The position numbers and the translations under genes were made by a program. 64,000 nucleotides of DNA. Origin: Allacma fusca. Taxonomy: Eukaryota > Arthropoda > Collembola > Symphypleona > Sminthuridae. Positions 39,474 to 52,143 of this stretch are shown here, piece after piece; positions within the stretch are counted from its first letter, which is position 1, and each line of letters begins with the position of its first letter. The stretch lies in the NCBI GenBank assembly GCA_947179485.1, contig OX359250.1, positions 36,858,783 to 36,922,782 on the forward strand. Direction: 5' to 3'. The notes below the pieces were generated by a model, which was not told where the DNA came from, ran no database searches, and saw only the letters and a program-made list of their open reading frames with translations.

Positions 39474-39838
39474 TCTCCCAGAGTCTCCTGCACATTTTTT
39501 TTCTATTTCATGGAATATTATGGAAATGCATTTAAAATAATTGAATTCTTTATTTGAAATGTTTGTCTTGGGGTGTGATACCGTCTCATCCTTCTCTTCT
39601 GTCTGTATGGGATAGCACACTAGTGCACATGTGAAATTAATTGAATGCAGACATCATGCGGGTATGATTCAGAGAAGGCATGGTTTTCCATTTAGTTTTT
39701 TTCATTTAAAAAATAGGATCCTTGCTGTTTAGTTCTCTTGTTGGTTTTACTAATAGAAAGAAGAAGAAAAAAAAACCTACTGTGGTATTTTACCTTTCCA
39801 GAATTTTTCTCCCTTTTTATTTTATTTATACATATGAA

Positions 39839-39865
39839 CCTCTCTCTCTCTCTCTCTCTCTCTCT
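39839..39865. repeat. (CT)n microsatellite
   Basis: About 13 CT units. A short GA run at 40069-40087 lies inverted about 200 bp downstream. Confidence 0.95.
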
Positions 39866-41261
39866 TCACTGAGGTTGCTTCTTTTTTTTTCATGGATATA
39901 ACTTTGAGTGAAGACGATGTACTCAAAGGGATATCAATTTCTTTCATTTAGAACAAACTCCTACCACTCACTCTTCTCTTGGGTATGTCTCGTCAGGGTG
40001 AATTGAATAGTATCACAATGCAGGGAGTTAATGGTATCATGTTTGTTTGTCTACAACAACAGTAGCAAGAGAGAGAGAGAGAGAGAGGGCTGCTGAGAGC
40101 CAGGGCTGAAGGAATAAAGAATAGAGGGGGAAAAATAGAGTTACTTCCCATCATCAAATTCTTGTAGTAGTAGTAGTAATAATGATAATGGTTTATATAT
40201 AAAAATGAGTGGACTTGAAAAGAATCAGTGTCAAATTATTTACAAGAGCAAAATTTTTATTGCATTTATGCTCTATGTATGTATAATTATCTATGTACAT
40301 AGACTTAAGCCCCCTGGCCGTCCATATGTTTGAGTAAGTCATTTGAATGGGAAATATTACTCTCGAACTTTATTCTATGATTCTTGGCAGAAAATTCCTT
40401 CCTCTCTGTAAGGATATAGAAAATTGTGTGGAGTCTTATCTGTATAATAGGTAGGATCGAGGCTTGGGAGACTCAGAGCGATCTCTCAGTCCATATAGAA
40501 TATAAGATATGTGGAGGGACTTGGGAGTATAGTGGGATCCATCATTGACAATGGGTGTGAAGTAATTCTAAGAAGAAAATCAAAGTCAGGCCCCATATGA
40601 TGTTATTTGTGTGATTTTTTTTTTTTTTGAAAAAAAAGGAGGGAAATACTAGTATGCGTGAAGAGGGAGAGAAAATGAAGATTTCCTGGCAAGGTATGTC
40701 GGAGATCCTATATGGGATATATGGATGTACATACAGACATACCTGCCCAGTGAATATCTATGGACCGTATGGACCTCTGGTCGTTATTTCGTTATTATCA
40801 TCATTATTATTATCACTGTCAAAGAATTAGCTCTTCCTTCATAGGCCATCCAGCGTGAAAGAATCCTTTCATCCTGTACACCTAATCTGGTATTTACAGA
40901 TTTACTTAGTGTGTGTTATATCCCTTGATTATTTACCGAAGAAATCAGTTCCTTCTGCAAGGTCATCTTCGTGTGGAGCTCCGACGGAATCCACATATAT
41001 ATGTGCCTGCCTAGGCCCTCATGGATGGAATGCCGTACATAACGTTTACATTACTGACGATGGGTTCTCATAACATGTAGTTGTTACTAATCTTCATAAA
41101 CACTGTTGATGATGAGGGGATCGTCAATTTGTCACTTTTGTTACTTTATGTTGAATCATCTTTAAAATTGAAAAATAACCTAGCAAATAGTACATGTGAA
41201 GTCATTACTTCCAACATGAACCCTTCTTAATTTCACTATCAATCTACTTTTTTTACCCCCG

Positions 41262-41285
41262 TCTCTCTCTCTCTCTCTCTCTCTC
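41262..41285. repeat. (CT)n microsatellite
   Basis: About 12 CT units. Confidence 0.95.
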
Positions 41286-41831
41286 CCTCTCTGTTGAAAA
41301 TGTGAAATGCCTCTTGCATAAATAGTCCAAATTGTTTATCTAGAATTTTTTTTGCTATAGAGTATGTGTGTGTGTGTGTATGTGTGAGTGTTTATGTGTG
41401 GTGTAACTTTCGCTGAAGTAGATTTGATGAGATTTGGGGTACATTACTCAACTTCAATATTTATTTGCATGCAAAGTTGGCAGGTGTGTGTGTTTGTGGA
41501 CTGAATCTGTAAGTTTGTATTAGATGAATCCGTGCGACTGTGTAGGTTTGAGGATTCGTCGAGGAAACGGATGTGTATTCGCACACCTCATCATTTTCTC
41601 AATTGCACTCCATCCTTCCTAATGACAGTTTTGAGCCAATAGCTATACATAGATAATGCATGGAATGCCAGGCGGAAAAGTGTGTGTGTATGTAATATGT
41701 GTGTGTGTATGTGTGTGTGTGTGGATATGTGTGCAGGTGGAAGAGAGACCTAAATGTTTTGTGACGTGCATGAGGGGGACAAAAGAAGCTTTTAATTTTG
41801 AATTGTGTCACACGAAAAGTTGTGACCTCTG

Positions 41832-41853
41832 CTCTCTCTCTCTCTCTCTCTCT
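41832..41853. repeat. (CT)n microsatellite
   Basis: About 11 CT units. Confidence 0.95.
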
Positions 41854-42246
41854 GTGGGACTCCCTCCTATGTGTACATACATACTTGTAAGGTCCATGTA
41901 TATAAGGAGGATCTTGCATGACTATATCTACTTATAGTATAAGTATGTGAGGAGGATAGGATGGTTGGTGGAGAGACGGAGGGCAAAAAGGGGGAAGTGA
42001 ATCATGGAGTAGAACATGGTGCAAAAGATCATTGAAAACGGAAAAGATGTGCGTTCATTCATTTTGGACGGAATTGCGGCACTGCATACCTTGCAGGTTA
42101 AAAGGATAAAAATGTAGTTAGATACTAGTGAGGGAGCGCGTGATTGTACATATATAGTACACTGATATGAGTGTGTGTGTGTGTGTAAGTGTCCGTGGAT
42201 ACATATAGTATGCTCGTGAGTGTGTCTATATTGACCCATGGACGCA

Positions 42247-42281
42247 CATACATACATACTACATACATACATACATACATA
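42247..42281. repeat. (TACA)n tetranucleotide repeat
   Basis: TACA units with one CT interruption. A shorter similar array lies near 42844-42880. Confidence 0.92.
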
Positions 42282-43347
42282 GGCGAGTCTCTATGAGTTG
42301 AGGACGGAAAAGTAGAATGAGAAGGAGAATAGCCGTAGGTCAATTGTAATTCAACCTCAACTATCAACGGAACCTATCTCCCCATAGCTAGGCCGCATGG
42401 GATTGAATAAGAGTAACACTTAGAAATTATATTATTACCAACTATACCACTTCTGAATGAATTTTATTGTTGCTACAACCATTTGGATCTTATTTTACTA
42501 TCCTCAGTTTTTGCTGGGCATGACGTAACTTCCTCTTTCCAAATGCACATTCTTGTAGGTTTTACCATCACCCCCAAAACTCTCTGCATGAATGTTGATT
42601 TATTTCCATGGGGCTCAGGTGTAGTGTGTAAAGATATGAGGATCAGGATAGTATGCTTGTGTACAGCCTTATTATGTATCTATTGGACGTATGTACCCTG
42701 AGTCTTACTGTAACTGATGTGTCTCTGAGCATGTAGGAACAGACATTGTTCCTTCAAAGTAAATTGAACATGGATTTTTATATAGAAGTTATAAGTACGT
42801 GCCTGTATTATATATAATAATTATATATAGATACTTATACATATATACATACATACATAATTACATACATACATACATATACACACACACACACTGGTTG
42901 AGTCTTCTACCTACCCTTGGACTCTCAGTACTACCACCACTCTCCATTTACTACGGCACTCTTTTCTGGTCTCTCCTCAACCTGTAATAGAATTGTTATG
43001 CGGCATGACTTCCACTCAAGCTTTCCTCTTCCATTACCATAATATTCTGTAGAATGATTATTAAGAAATCTCTCCTACGCTACATTTAATCATCATGATG
43101 GTCAGAGAGTGAGGCCGAGGTTTTGACTTTTACATAATATAGATAGATACATAGATACTTATAACGAATGTATACATCTTTTGGGTCAAGACACTCGGCA
43201 GGGTTTAAAGTTTCATTTCTTGTAGATACCTTTTTACTTGTATAGAGTAATCTCAAATGGGATGGTAAGATGTAATTATTATGAAGACTGAGCTTGACAA
43301 CATATTTGATATTGAATATTTTTAAAATGTGAAATATTATATCTACT

Positions 43348-43378
43348 GTTTTTTTTTTTTGTAATTTTGTTTTCCAGG
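43348..43378 (+). other. 3' splice acceptor of intron 1
   Basis: A T12 run (43350-43361 region), then GTAATTTTGTTTTCCAG/G. The polypyrimidine tract and the final TTCCAG are near ideal. The exon begins at 43378. Confidence 0.8.
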
Positions 43379-43503
43379 GAGACGACGTCGACCCCAACGA
43401 CGAGCATTAAACTCGTTCTCTGGTTATCCATGGGCGAGAATGACTTCATTCCTCTATGTCATCTTCGTTGTTGTGACTGGATGCCTTCGTTTTCAGAGTG
43501 CCG
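43378..43503 (+). CDS. Second coding exon: Arg-rich juxtamembrane segment plus hydrophobic signal or anchor
   Basis: 126 nt, 42 codons, phase 1 at both ends. Its first two bases complete the Gly codon begun in exon 1, and the frame stays open to the donor CCG/GTAAGT. It encodes RRRRPQRRALNSFSGYPWAR (residues 291-310), then MTSFLYVIFVVVTGCLRF and QSA (311-331). The 14 residues 313-326 are hydrophobic enough for a membrane segment. The positive cluster on the N-terminal side predicts N-terminus inside, that is a type II signal anchor. Alternatively the internal ATG at 43440 could start translation, making 311-331 a cleavable signal peptide. A phase-1 boundary right after a signal peptide is usual in secreted Ig, fibronectin-III and similar modular receptors (family knowledge, not seen here). 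The domain-bearing exons lie beyond the window, so the gene is not named. Confidence 0.75.
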
Positions 43504-43792
43504 GTAAGTACTTTAAAAATTTTTTGGCTCAATTTCTGACATCTTGCTGAGTCTCATCCGTCACGAGATAGGAGATCGGATCGGGCCTTTTGTCTGATCG
43601 GATTTTTCCGCCATTTGGAGTAATTATGACTGTACATGTGGAGAGAGACTGTTGAGTATAGCATAAGGGGAGATACGGAGACTTCTGGAGCAGACTGGGG
43701 CTCTTCTGTCTGTATGCCAAGAGATTTTTTTTTCTTGTCATTTTATTTACACTGAGGGATTTTAGGGGAAGATCGTCTCTTTCTCTTGGGCT

Positions 43793-43793
<1 letters not shown>

Positions 43794-43831
<38 letters not shown>
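43794..43831. repeat. (CT)n microsatellite near the exon 2 donor
   Basis: About 19 CT units beginning 290 bp after exon 2. Confidence 0.97.
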
Positions 43832-43836
<5 letters not shown>

Positions 43837-46156
43837 CCTAGTTGTAAATTATTTGCATGGTAAAATTATTGGAATTGCTAGAAAAATACAACCCATAGGA
43901 CTCTGAGTCAACAGTGAGGACTCCGAGGAGGGTATGTACACTTAGTGGTATTGATGAGAAAATTTATGGGATTACCCAGTAGTGCCCATTATGATCCTGC
44001 AGACGTGTAGGAATTGGACCGACTGCTGTGACTTGTCCGATGATCACATCTCTAAATACATATATACTGTTTTATATGTATAGATATGTATGTGTGGGCT
44101 CTCTTCAGATGTCTTCGTAGGAGCCCCATATCTTTCTACGTGTTTACTAGGATTTCTCTTCTCCCCAAAGAGAGAAAAAAAAACTATATCATTGAAACTT
44201 TACCGCTGTTATGCTAAAGTTTCCTCATCTATATGTAGTTTCTCTAAGGATGCCTCAATTCTGGAATTTTATTGTCAAGTATCTTGCCCTTTCAAGGATT
44301 TGTGTGCAAGTTACTGTCGCTGGCTGCATGTATAAGATGGGAGGGGGAGAAACAGTTTTTTTTTTCAACAATTTCACCATCAATTCTATCTATCTCAAAT
44401 ATGTGGATCATGTATATAGTGTGTGTGCAGTGGGGGCTGCAAAAGTGGGTATATAAATAGAGGGGAAATGCTCATATATATTATATTCTTGGGTCCTTCC
44501 TCTGTCTACATAAATATGTACTCTCACACATTCCTCCACTTGAGATGAGATTCCTCCGTTAGAGATTCCCAGGGATTCCTCATATATATAGGAAGTCAGG
44601 ATGGATCTAAAATTATGTGCATATGCTGGTGCTCGGATAGTGGAAAAATTTAGGAGGTTTCAGGAGTTTTTCGCCTCTATTTTTCTGTTATGTGTAGATA
44701 TGTAATCGGATTTCCCCGCTGGGCTCAACACAGTCCCGTTAGCTCCGTCATTACAATTCAAAAGGACTCAATGTCAACAATCACATACGGTACGGTACGG
44801 TGGAGAGAATTTTTGTGGGAAACCGCGAACTAGCTTTAATTATCTTGTCCGTGGGAATATATTTTTAAAATGTTGTTTTTTTTTCCTCTGAAAAAAAAAA
44901 TTAAAATCAACCGTCCTTATGAAAATTATTTGGGTCTCGTATGTTGTAACATTTTTAGGATTAGTTTGTATAATTATATACATGTACATATCTATGTAGA
45001 ATTTATATGTGTGCTTGCGTGTGTGTATTTAGGATTTATTTTCATGAGATCTTCCCATAGGAAATTCTCTGATATGGAAATTATTCTAAGTACAGAGCCC
45101 TCCTCAGGTTGGGTCAAATTAGATTTTTGGGTTGACGGAGATTTTTATGATGATTTTTGCAATGTCTTCCTGTGCACAATCTCTTCTGTTATTTACCCAA
45201 AGATGAGTCATGGTAGTATCTGGAAAGAAGTGACTGTATTTTGTAAATTTTATAGTCCTTGCTCATCCTTCCCTGTCCTCTTCTGGCAGTTGTCACTCGG
45301 AGGTTTAATAACTTCCGTCAGGCTCTACTACATATCTAAAACCTATTGTACACTACAGTACTGGGACTTGGGGGTAGAGGCTTGAGGAGTTCGAATCTGG
45401 AAATCAGTTGACAGGGCCACGATTCACGAATGACTGACAATCACATTATGTCAATGTGAGCTGATAATTTTTTCATTGAGACTTCCCTATATATAGATAT
45501 ATATACAAATGAGGCAGGGATTTTTTCTTGGAAGTGGGTTCGGATACCGTGGGAAACGGGAGTTGGTATGGCAGAACTGATTCTGCAACTTTCCTCATAC
45601 AGAACTCGACATCCATTACTATTTGCGGATATTATTTATTTCCTAGGAGTATACATACTTATATTCTTATTCTAGGAGCAGTGTAGTGTTCAGAAATCAA
45701 AACTTATTCTCCCTCATAATGAGTCCCATAAATATGACAATCTTACTTTTATAGTATCTATATAGTCTCTCTATGATCTGAATCTCTGACTGAGCTTCAG
45801 TTCAGAATGGAGTCAGTTGAAAACTGAGTTGACAGGAATTGTTTCCAGTCATAGAGTCCAGACCCCATATACTTATTTATTACTTACTTATAGCTTTTGT
45901 GTCTAACTACTAGAGAAAAATATGTATGAACTAATAATAATTATTGGACTCCGTATTAGAAATAGACACTGAAATTTGACTAAATTTGAAATGTGCAATG
46001 CATGACAACGACAGTTGTTCGAGTCCACCGCCCTGCGTGTTCCATTGTTATTAAATCAAACTTTTGGAGCTAAGTTACTCTCTAGTCTGGTTTTGGGAAA
46101 GGCGAGATAGGGAGAGAGAAAGAAAAGTGCATTTTCCATTTGCTTCCACGCTCCTG

Positions 46157-46158
<2 letters not shown>

Positions 46159-46196
<38 letters not shown>
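46159..46196. repeat. (CT)n microsatellite
   Basis: About 19 CT units. Confidence 0.97.
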
Positions 46197-46199
<3 letters not shown>

Positions 46200-47901
46200 A
46201 CTATTTGAACATTGTTTATTTTTCTGCTGCACGGACGTGAAACTTGTGAAGGTATTTATGCAAATCAGATTGTCGCTCATCTCTTTTTTTTTTCTCTCTA
46301 TACCCCATTGCATGTAATCACAAAAGGAGTTCACTATCACTCCCAGTCATTCCCCAACACTAAATATGGAGTTTCGGTATTTTTTCTACCCTTAAATATT
46401 GGGTTTTACACTCATAATGTGTCTGCACGTATGTATGCATGCGTCGGGGTTTGAGAGAGGAGATACACCTCTGTGTGTAAACCTTATCCTTTGTCGTGGT
46501 AGCACTTACCTGTAATCTTGCGGTCTAAATCATGCTCTCAGAAATTGCGATTAGGTTTCTTGTACTCCTTGACATCCAGTGATCCCAGTGATTGTTTTGA
46601 GCGAAGTTCTGGGTGGAATTCCGAGAGCGCCAAAATAATGGGGTATCACACTTCTCTCTGTCTCTCTCTGTCTCTCTCTCTCTCCCCTCTCTATCCCTCT
46701 CCTTGTATCAATAATATCTGTTTATGTGACCACTTGGGCTTGCCAATGACAGAGAGACAGAGTCATGACTCTACTGGCACATATCTATACCCTCACTACT
46801 TGTCATTAGGCTTTTGAGTGTCGTCATCTAATCAGAGGCGATTTGCTTGTTTGGTTGATTTATGTCCTCAAATGCATTGTAGCTAATTGAGGGGAAGAGA
46901 GGGAGAAAAAAAGAGCGAGAAGGACGAAAGGAAATAGTTGCATAATTTATTACTATTTTTTAGCATGGATTACAAAGGGTGTCGGGATCCAGCGGATGTT
47001 CTTCAAAGCAAATATGAAAATACTGATAATGATATAGCAGTAAAGCTGTGCTGGGGTATACGTTTCGTTTCCAGTGAGAGGGAGGGAGAGAGAGAGAGAG
47101 AAGCTTACTGTACACAGTCTAATGAAATCATCGTAAAAAATCAAATAACACGAGCACACATATATAACTAAATCTGTAATATTACGAGAGGCATACATAC
47201 TCAACCCACTTCGTGTGAACAGCAGGTTGAACACTACTATTACACACACACACACAACACACGCAAATATATCTGTAATTATACTATGTATGAGTATAAT
47301 ATGTATCTTACAACAACTCACACATTACACTATGCCACTCACACTATGACGATACTTGTTAGAATTTTTATTTTGGATCGTCAAGGGAAAGAAGTAGATA
47401 TATATGGGAGCGACGAAGTAACATCATTTATTTGTTGTAGAGCTTGACTGCGTACTTGCTCCTCTTCATGCTTAAATCATACACTAAAAAAAATATTTGA
47501 GGCTGATGCTTCCAGTATCTACCTTTGGCAACATACTTATAAGTAAGTACTTATAGATATGCACATATGTATATGAGGATGTACATATAATTACTCCAGG
47601 ATATGCAGATATATGCGAATCCAGTCAGGCCCAGTCCTCCCAAGCTTGTCCATACTACATGTGCTCAGCCCACAGAGATAATATATGTACATACATATAT
47701 CTATGTATGGGAAACTTGATACACTTTGTCCAGTCTAATTTTCTACGAAATCCTCCAATTATGACGGACTCCTCCGTCCTCTGTAGAATGGACTGAGGGG
47801 CATGTTGTTGTGTCTCCATAGCTTTAAGAATAATAATATATTCTGAGAGTGAGACTCTGAAAAGGGATGGGATTGTGAAAGGATAATAGCATTATCCAGT
47901 A

Positions 47902-47950
47902 CAGTAGTCGTCGTAGTAGTAGTAGTAATAGTAAAAAGTAGTAGTAGTAG
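47902..47950. repeat. (GTA)n trinucleotide repeat, interrupted
   Basis: TCG/TAG-type units then GTA with AATAGTAAAAA interruptions. An (AAT)6 array follows at 48002-48020. Confidence 0.9.
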
Positions 47951-48168
47951 GAGAGCATCATTCATCTTGATGGGGAAGGAGAAGTTTATAAGGAGACTCA
48001 GAATAATAATAATAATAATACTTTTGCTATATTATACTAATCTAGGGTGAATTTTTGGTCAGTGAAGACTCCTCTCTGTAAGATTCTCGTCATTGCTGTG
48101 ATATACAATACAGGCGCATAATATTCATTATGGTTACGCTGTTTGTTCCCTTCATGAGAAGAAGAAGG

Positions 48169-48192
48169 GAGAGAGAGAGAGAGAGAGAGAGA
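48169..48192. repeat. (GA)n microsatellite with an A-run
   Basis: About 12 GA units followed by eight A. Inverted relative to the CT array at 48462. Confidence 0.95.
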
Positions 48193-48418
48193 AAAAAAAC
48201 GGATTAGTGATCCCTGTTTCTCTTTTTCTGGTGTCTGTATGTTCTTGATACAGTCGTTTTTGGGGATGATGAGGGCTGCTGCATAGGAGGTTCTTTTCTG
48301 TCTACTCCGATGGTTCTTCTTCAGGTGCTCCTTTTCTTTCTCAAGTGTGAAATGTATGAAGGACGACGTGTGGTCGTCTACTGACTTCAGAAGATGCTGC
48401 CAGTGTTCCTCTCTCCCT

Positions 48419-48457
48419 CCTTCTTCTTCTTCTTCTACTTCTTCTTCTTCTTCTTCT

Positions 48458-48490
<33 letters not shown>
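48419..48490. repeat. Compound (CTT)n-(CT)n microsatellite
   Basis: CTT units with one CTA, then CCTG and about 14 CT units. Confidence 0.95.
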
Positions 48491-48495
<5 letters not shown>

Positions 48496-49719
48496 TCTCG
48501 CTCTCTACTCCCTGTACACATAATCTCTTAGACTGCGGCTTGCTCCTGCTAATAGCTCCCGTATTCCCGTTCACGTATCGTACTTATTGTTAGTAGAGTC
48601 ATCCAAGTGCAGGCTGTATATTGTTGAACGCGTGGCTTGATTATAGCTCGTGGCCGTAGCTGCATGGGTGATTCTTGCCAGGGCAGCCGTTTGCAACTTG
48701 TCTGTTCATAATAAGCTTAACTGCGTTTACTCAGTCACACACACACACACACACACACATACAAACGCGGTGGCTGACGTTTTTTTATATTTTTTTCTCT
48801 TCTTCTATACCCCCTCTATATTATGAGAGGAGTGGATCCAACCTTCTTTTTATACATGTATGTATCTCCATACATTGTACAAGTCAGTAACGTTTCACTT
48901 CTTGGGGATGCTGTTTTTATTTTTTTTTTCTATTTGAATTTTTTTTTTTTTTTTGCGGGTAGAATAGCAATCTTAAAGAGTAGAATTGAATGGGAAGAGG
49001 AACGCATTGAGTTCCAGTTAGTTATTTATTAGGGGAAAAATTATGGAAGTCATTTTTTCCTCCCCTTTTGACAGGCTTCTTGTCAGCAGCCCCAAAGACC
49101 CGGAACACTTCTTTTTTTCTGGGGTGGGGTGGGGGGGGAGGGGTAGGAGAGGGAAGGAGGAAGGGAGGGGAACAGGATATGATGGATATTGAAAACTGTT
49201 GTTAGCCTTATTCTCCAAGTGATGAATGCCCTTTTGGCCGATGGAAGTGTGTATGTATATAAAAATGTGGGGGTACTTAAAACTTATTGTTATGTTGGGG
49301 GTCATTGTAGTAGTTTGGGAGTTCTTGAGGCCACTATGAGAGAAGTGACTTGAGTGGAGGGGGGATTTATTATGCAGTAAAAGTTACATGTCCCAATAAT
49401 ATGATGATCATTGCCAAATGATTAGCGAAGTGCAGGAGCAAAGTGGAGTGTGTCTCTCTAAATTATGTGGAAAAGGAGGAAGAAGTTGGCAAATGTTGTT
49501 TGAAATGGGCATTACTGGGAAATAATAATGATATTTGAAGCTAATGCTCTAGGGTAGTAATTTTTTTTTCTCCATTTGTTCAACGGGGTAATGAGACGGG
49601 TCTGTGTAATAGTAGTGTTGTCGTCGGACCTAAAACCAACAGAGACTCTGTAATGGTTGGCTTTGTCTCTCAGAAAGAATATGAATTTTTTTTAAGGGAG
49701 AATGAAGGCTTCTTTTTTT

Positions 49720-49741
49720 TCTCTCTCTCTCTCTCTCTCTC
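49720..49741. repeat. (CT)n microsatellite after a T-run
   Basis: Eight T followed by about 10 CT units. Confidence 0.95.
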
Positions 49742-50292
49742 CATTTGTTTATTAGGAAAAGAGACTCACATTTGTTTTGCGATTGGTTTCAATTTCAGTT
49801 ACTCTTTCTACTATTCCTCCTGATAATATCAAATTACGAAAACTTTGGATTCTCACTTCTCTTCTGTGTGTGTATGTGTGTGTGTGTGTGTGTGTGTCTC
49901 CCCGTTGGGATCCATCTGACTTAGTAGGATGTGGACATGTAAGGGTATATTTTTAGTTGGAGGTGAGTTATATAAGACTTTGTCAGTTCTGGGGATGTAA
50001 CACTTTGGGGGAACTAGTACCTGCATGGAGAGCTCTGGGTCGTTAAAGTGGCAGTCAGTGGAGAATTTATTGAGACAATTTGTATGAGAATTAAGATGAT
50101 ATTAGTGTGTAAAAAGGTGGAAGTTTATACTTTCGAGACTGAGATGTTTGTGAAGAAAAGTTTTTTCTGTGGAGAGCAGTAACGTTTTTTTTTCCACTTC
50201 TCCTCTCTACTTTCCTCTTTTCTTTAATGCTATGTCAATTCATTCATTTCGAATTTGTTGGCAGTTGTTCAAAACATGTTTTTTTTTCTAAA

Positions 50293-50314
50293 TCTCTCTC
50301 TCTCTCTCTCTCTC
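50293..50314. repeat. (CT)n microsatellite
   Basis: About 10 CT units. A GA array lies about 200 bp downstream in inverted orientation. Confidence 0.95.
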
Positions 50315-50520
50315 CTCATCTGTATGTACTTAGGACTCAAGTGAGACAATCCCGAGGTGTTCTTATACATGATGGCTCTGAATCTAGACTCTTTTCTCCG
50401 TCCTTCCAGCACACCAGGAGTAGTAGCATCAGGAAGAACTTCCTACCCTTTCCACGTTGTCTTCCTTTATTTTGCACACTCTTAAATCTTACTTTAGAGA
50501 TAGACAGAGTACCAGAGAGT

Positions 50521-50541
50521 GAGAGAGAGAGAGAGAGAGAG
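50521..50541. repeat. (GA)n microsatellite
   Basis: About 10 GA units. Confidence 0.95.
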
Positions 50542-50740
50542 ACTCAGAAGTAGACAAGCACAAAATGAATAAGAAAGTAGAGTGTAGTCGAAGGAAAATT
50601 GCGTGGAGAAAAAAAAAACTTGTCGGATTCTCTCGTTCGAGAACTGTTTTGGTTATGTTTAAACAAACGTGATCTTGTTCCGGGAAGTTTTGTCAGTCCA
50701 GTTTTTTTTGTATGTGTGTCTGTTATATGTGTGTGCTTGT

Positions 50741-50744
<4 letters not shown>

Positions 50745-50786
<42 letters not shown>
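50745..50786. repeat. (GT)n microsatellite
   Basis: About 21 GT units. Confidence 0.97.
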
Positions 50787-50790
<4 letters not shown>

Positions 50791-52121
50791 AAAGTTTGCT
50801 CTACAGAAAAGCTTGCTATTATTATGTTAAAAAAAAAATCCCGCACACAGAAACAAAACTTTGTTATGAACATGGTACACTTTTCTGTCGGCTGGTTTCT
50901 ATTTAGACTCTTTCAGGTGTCGTAAACAGTTTGAATAACATGAAAACAATAGTAGGGAACAAGGTTACTCCGGGGTTAAATGAGGTGATAAATTCTCTTG
51001 TACATTTCAATGGGTAATATACATATATCTATGTAGGTCTTGAGTGGTAGGAGTAGTACTTGGTCTCAATTCTCTTCTTGTTGGATTTTTTTTTATCTGC
51101 TCTTTTTGATTTATGTATGTAGATATACCTACATTGTATCTATAGATATTACTATGGTTCCTTTATTTATGATCCATTAAGGTTGACTGACCGAAATGGA
51201 TCTGGTGATGAACTAAAATTACTACAAGGAGCTGAGTGCCTTCAGTGACTTGGGGAGATAATGAGGAGTTGATTTGATTTACTTTTTTTCCCCCACTGAA
51301 TCACAGTCTGATCTGATCCCTCTTTGAGACTCGGATCTGATTCAGACCGGCATGTAGTAGAGACAGGCTTAGAATTACCTCTACGGTTACCTGCCTATAG
51401 ATCCTGGTATCGATGGATGTATTTTTGTGAGGGATCCTATCCTATTCATTTGAGGAGTATAGGTTTCCGGAAGGAAGGTTTTCTTTTTATGGTATGAGTA
51501 TGAGATAGAATCTGCACGGTGAGATTTTAGTATTATATCTACATACCCAATGTTATCACTGGTAATAAATGGTCCTTGGCCATGTCAAGTGAGTTGATTG
51601 AGAAATTATTTCGCTATATTTAGGATTACTGTTTCTCAAGGAAGCTGAGAATCCTCCCGCACTTACACATGCCACAACAGACATGAATTACCTTTTTTGG
51701 ATTTTTTTTTATTGGATTTGTTGTCGAATCCCCAGTGTGGTTCCCTCCTCATTTTTCTTAACCCAAAGGGTTGATTCCTCTTTGAGAGCACTACAACTAT
51801 ATATGTGTATCTACATATAGAAATATTTCAGAGGATCTTCGGAGTATATGTATCACCGGGTAGTATTTGGAGAGAGTATATTGGATCTAAAGGGGAGCAT
51901 CATCATATTCTTCTTGAGAGGATTTTCCGGGGTTTCTATTCCCATCCATGCAGAAACATTTAGTAGGAGGCTCAAATATAGGCATCGTTACTTTCTCCTG
52001 TAAAGGTTAGCAATTCTTGAAGGTTAGGAACAAAAGTTTAGCAAAAATCTTTAATAGTGCTGGGGCTTATTCGTACCCTTCCTCTAAAAATAAAAAATAT
52101 TATACTTACATATACCTATAG

Positions 52122-52143
52122 ATATATATATATATATATATAT
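52122..52143. repeat. (TA)n microsatellite
   Basis: About 11 TA units, followed within 20 bp by a small hairpin CAGTGAC-AGTGT-GTCACTG. Confidence 0.95.

Larger units (their letters stand above)
13453..43377 (+). other. Intron 1 of the split gene, about 29.9 kb
   Basis: GT...AG bounded, phase 1. I find no further exon inside it that I can defend, and no LINE, LTR or transposase frame. It is filled with microsatellites strongly biased to CT on the sense strand, T-runs and TACATA/TATGTA spacer. Open frames such as 21443-21742, 25491-25841, 31373-31672 and 33093-33449 (minus) look like chance frames or at most weak candidates. An alternative exon or nested non-coding RNA could be hidden here. 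Confidence 0.65.

Noticed and set aside
44870-45385. 171-codon open frame, longest without simple repeats
   Set aside because: In this much AT-rich DNA one frame of this length is near the chance expectation. It starts in T-runs, has no matching splice signals in the phase required after exon 2, and recalls no known domain.
45388-45400. GTTCGAATC, a tRNA B-box-like word
   Set aside because: No A box or cloverleaf can be built upstream, and there is no T-run terminator at the right distance.
46009-46036. GTTCGAGTCC, a second B-box-like word
   Set aside because: No A box and no acceptor-stem pairing; not a tRNA or a recognisable tRNA-derived SINE.
49780-49870. TTTCAATTTCAG acceptor with a phase-1 open frame
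   Set aside because: The frame is only about 25 codons before it runs into a GT array, and no credible donor is present apart from the repeat itself.
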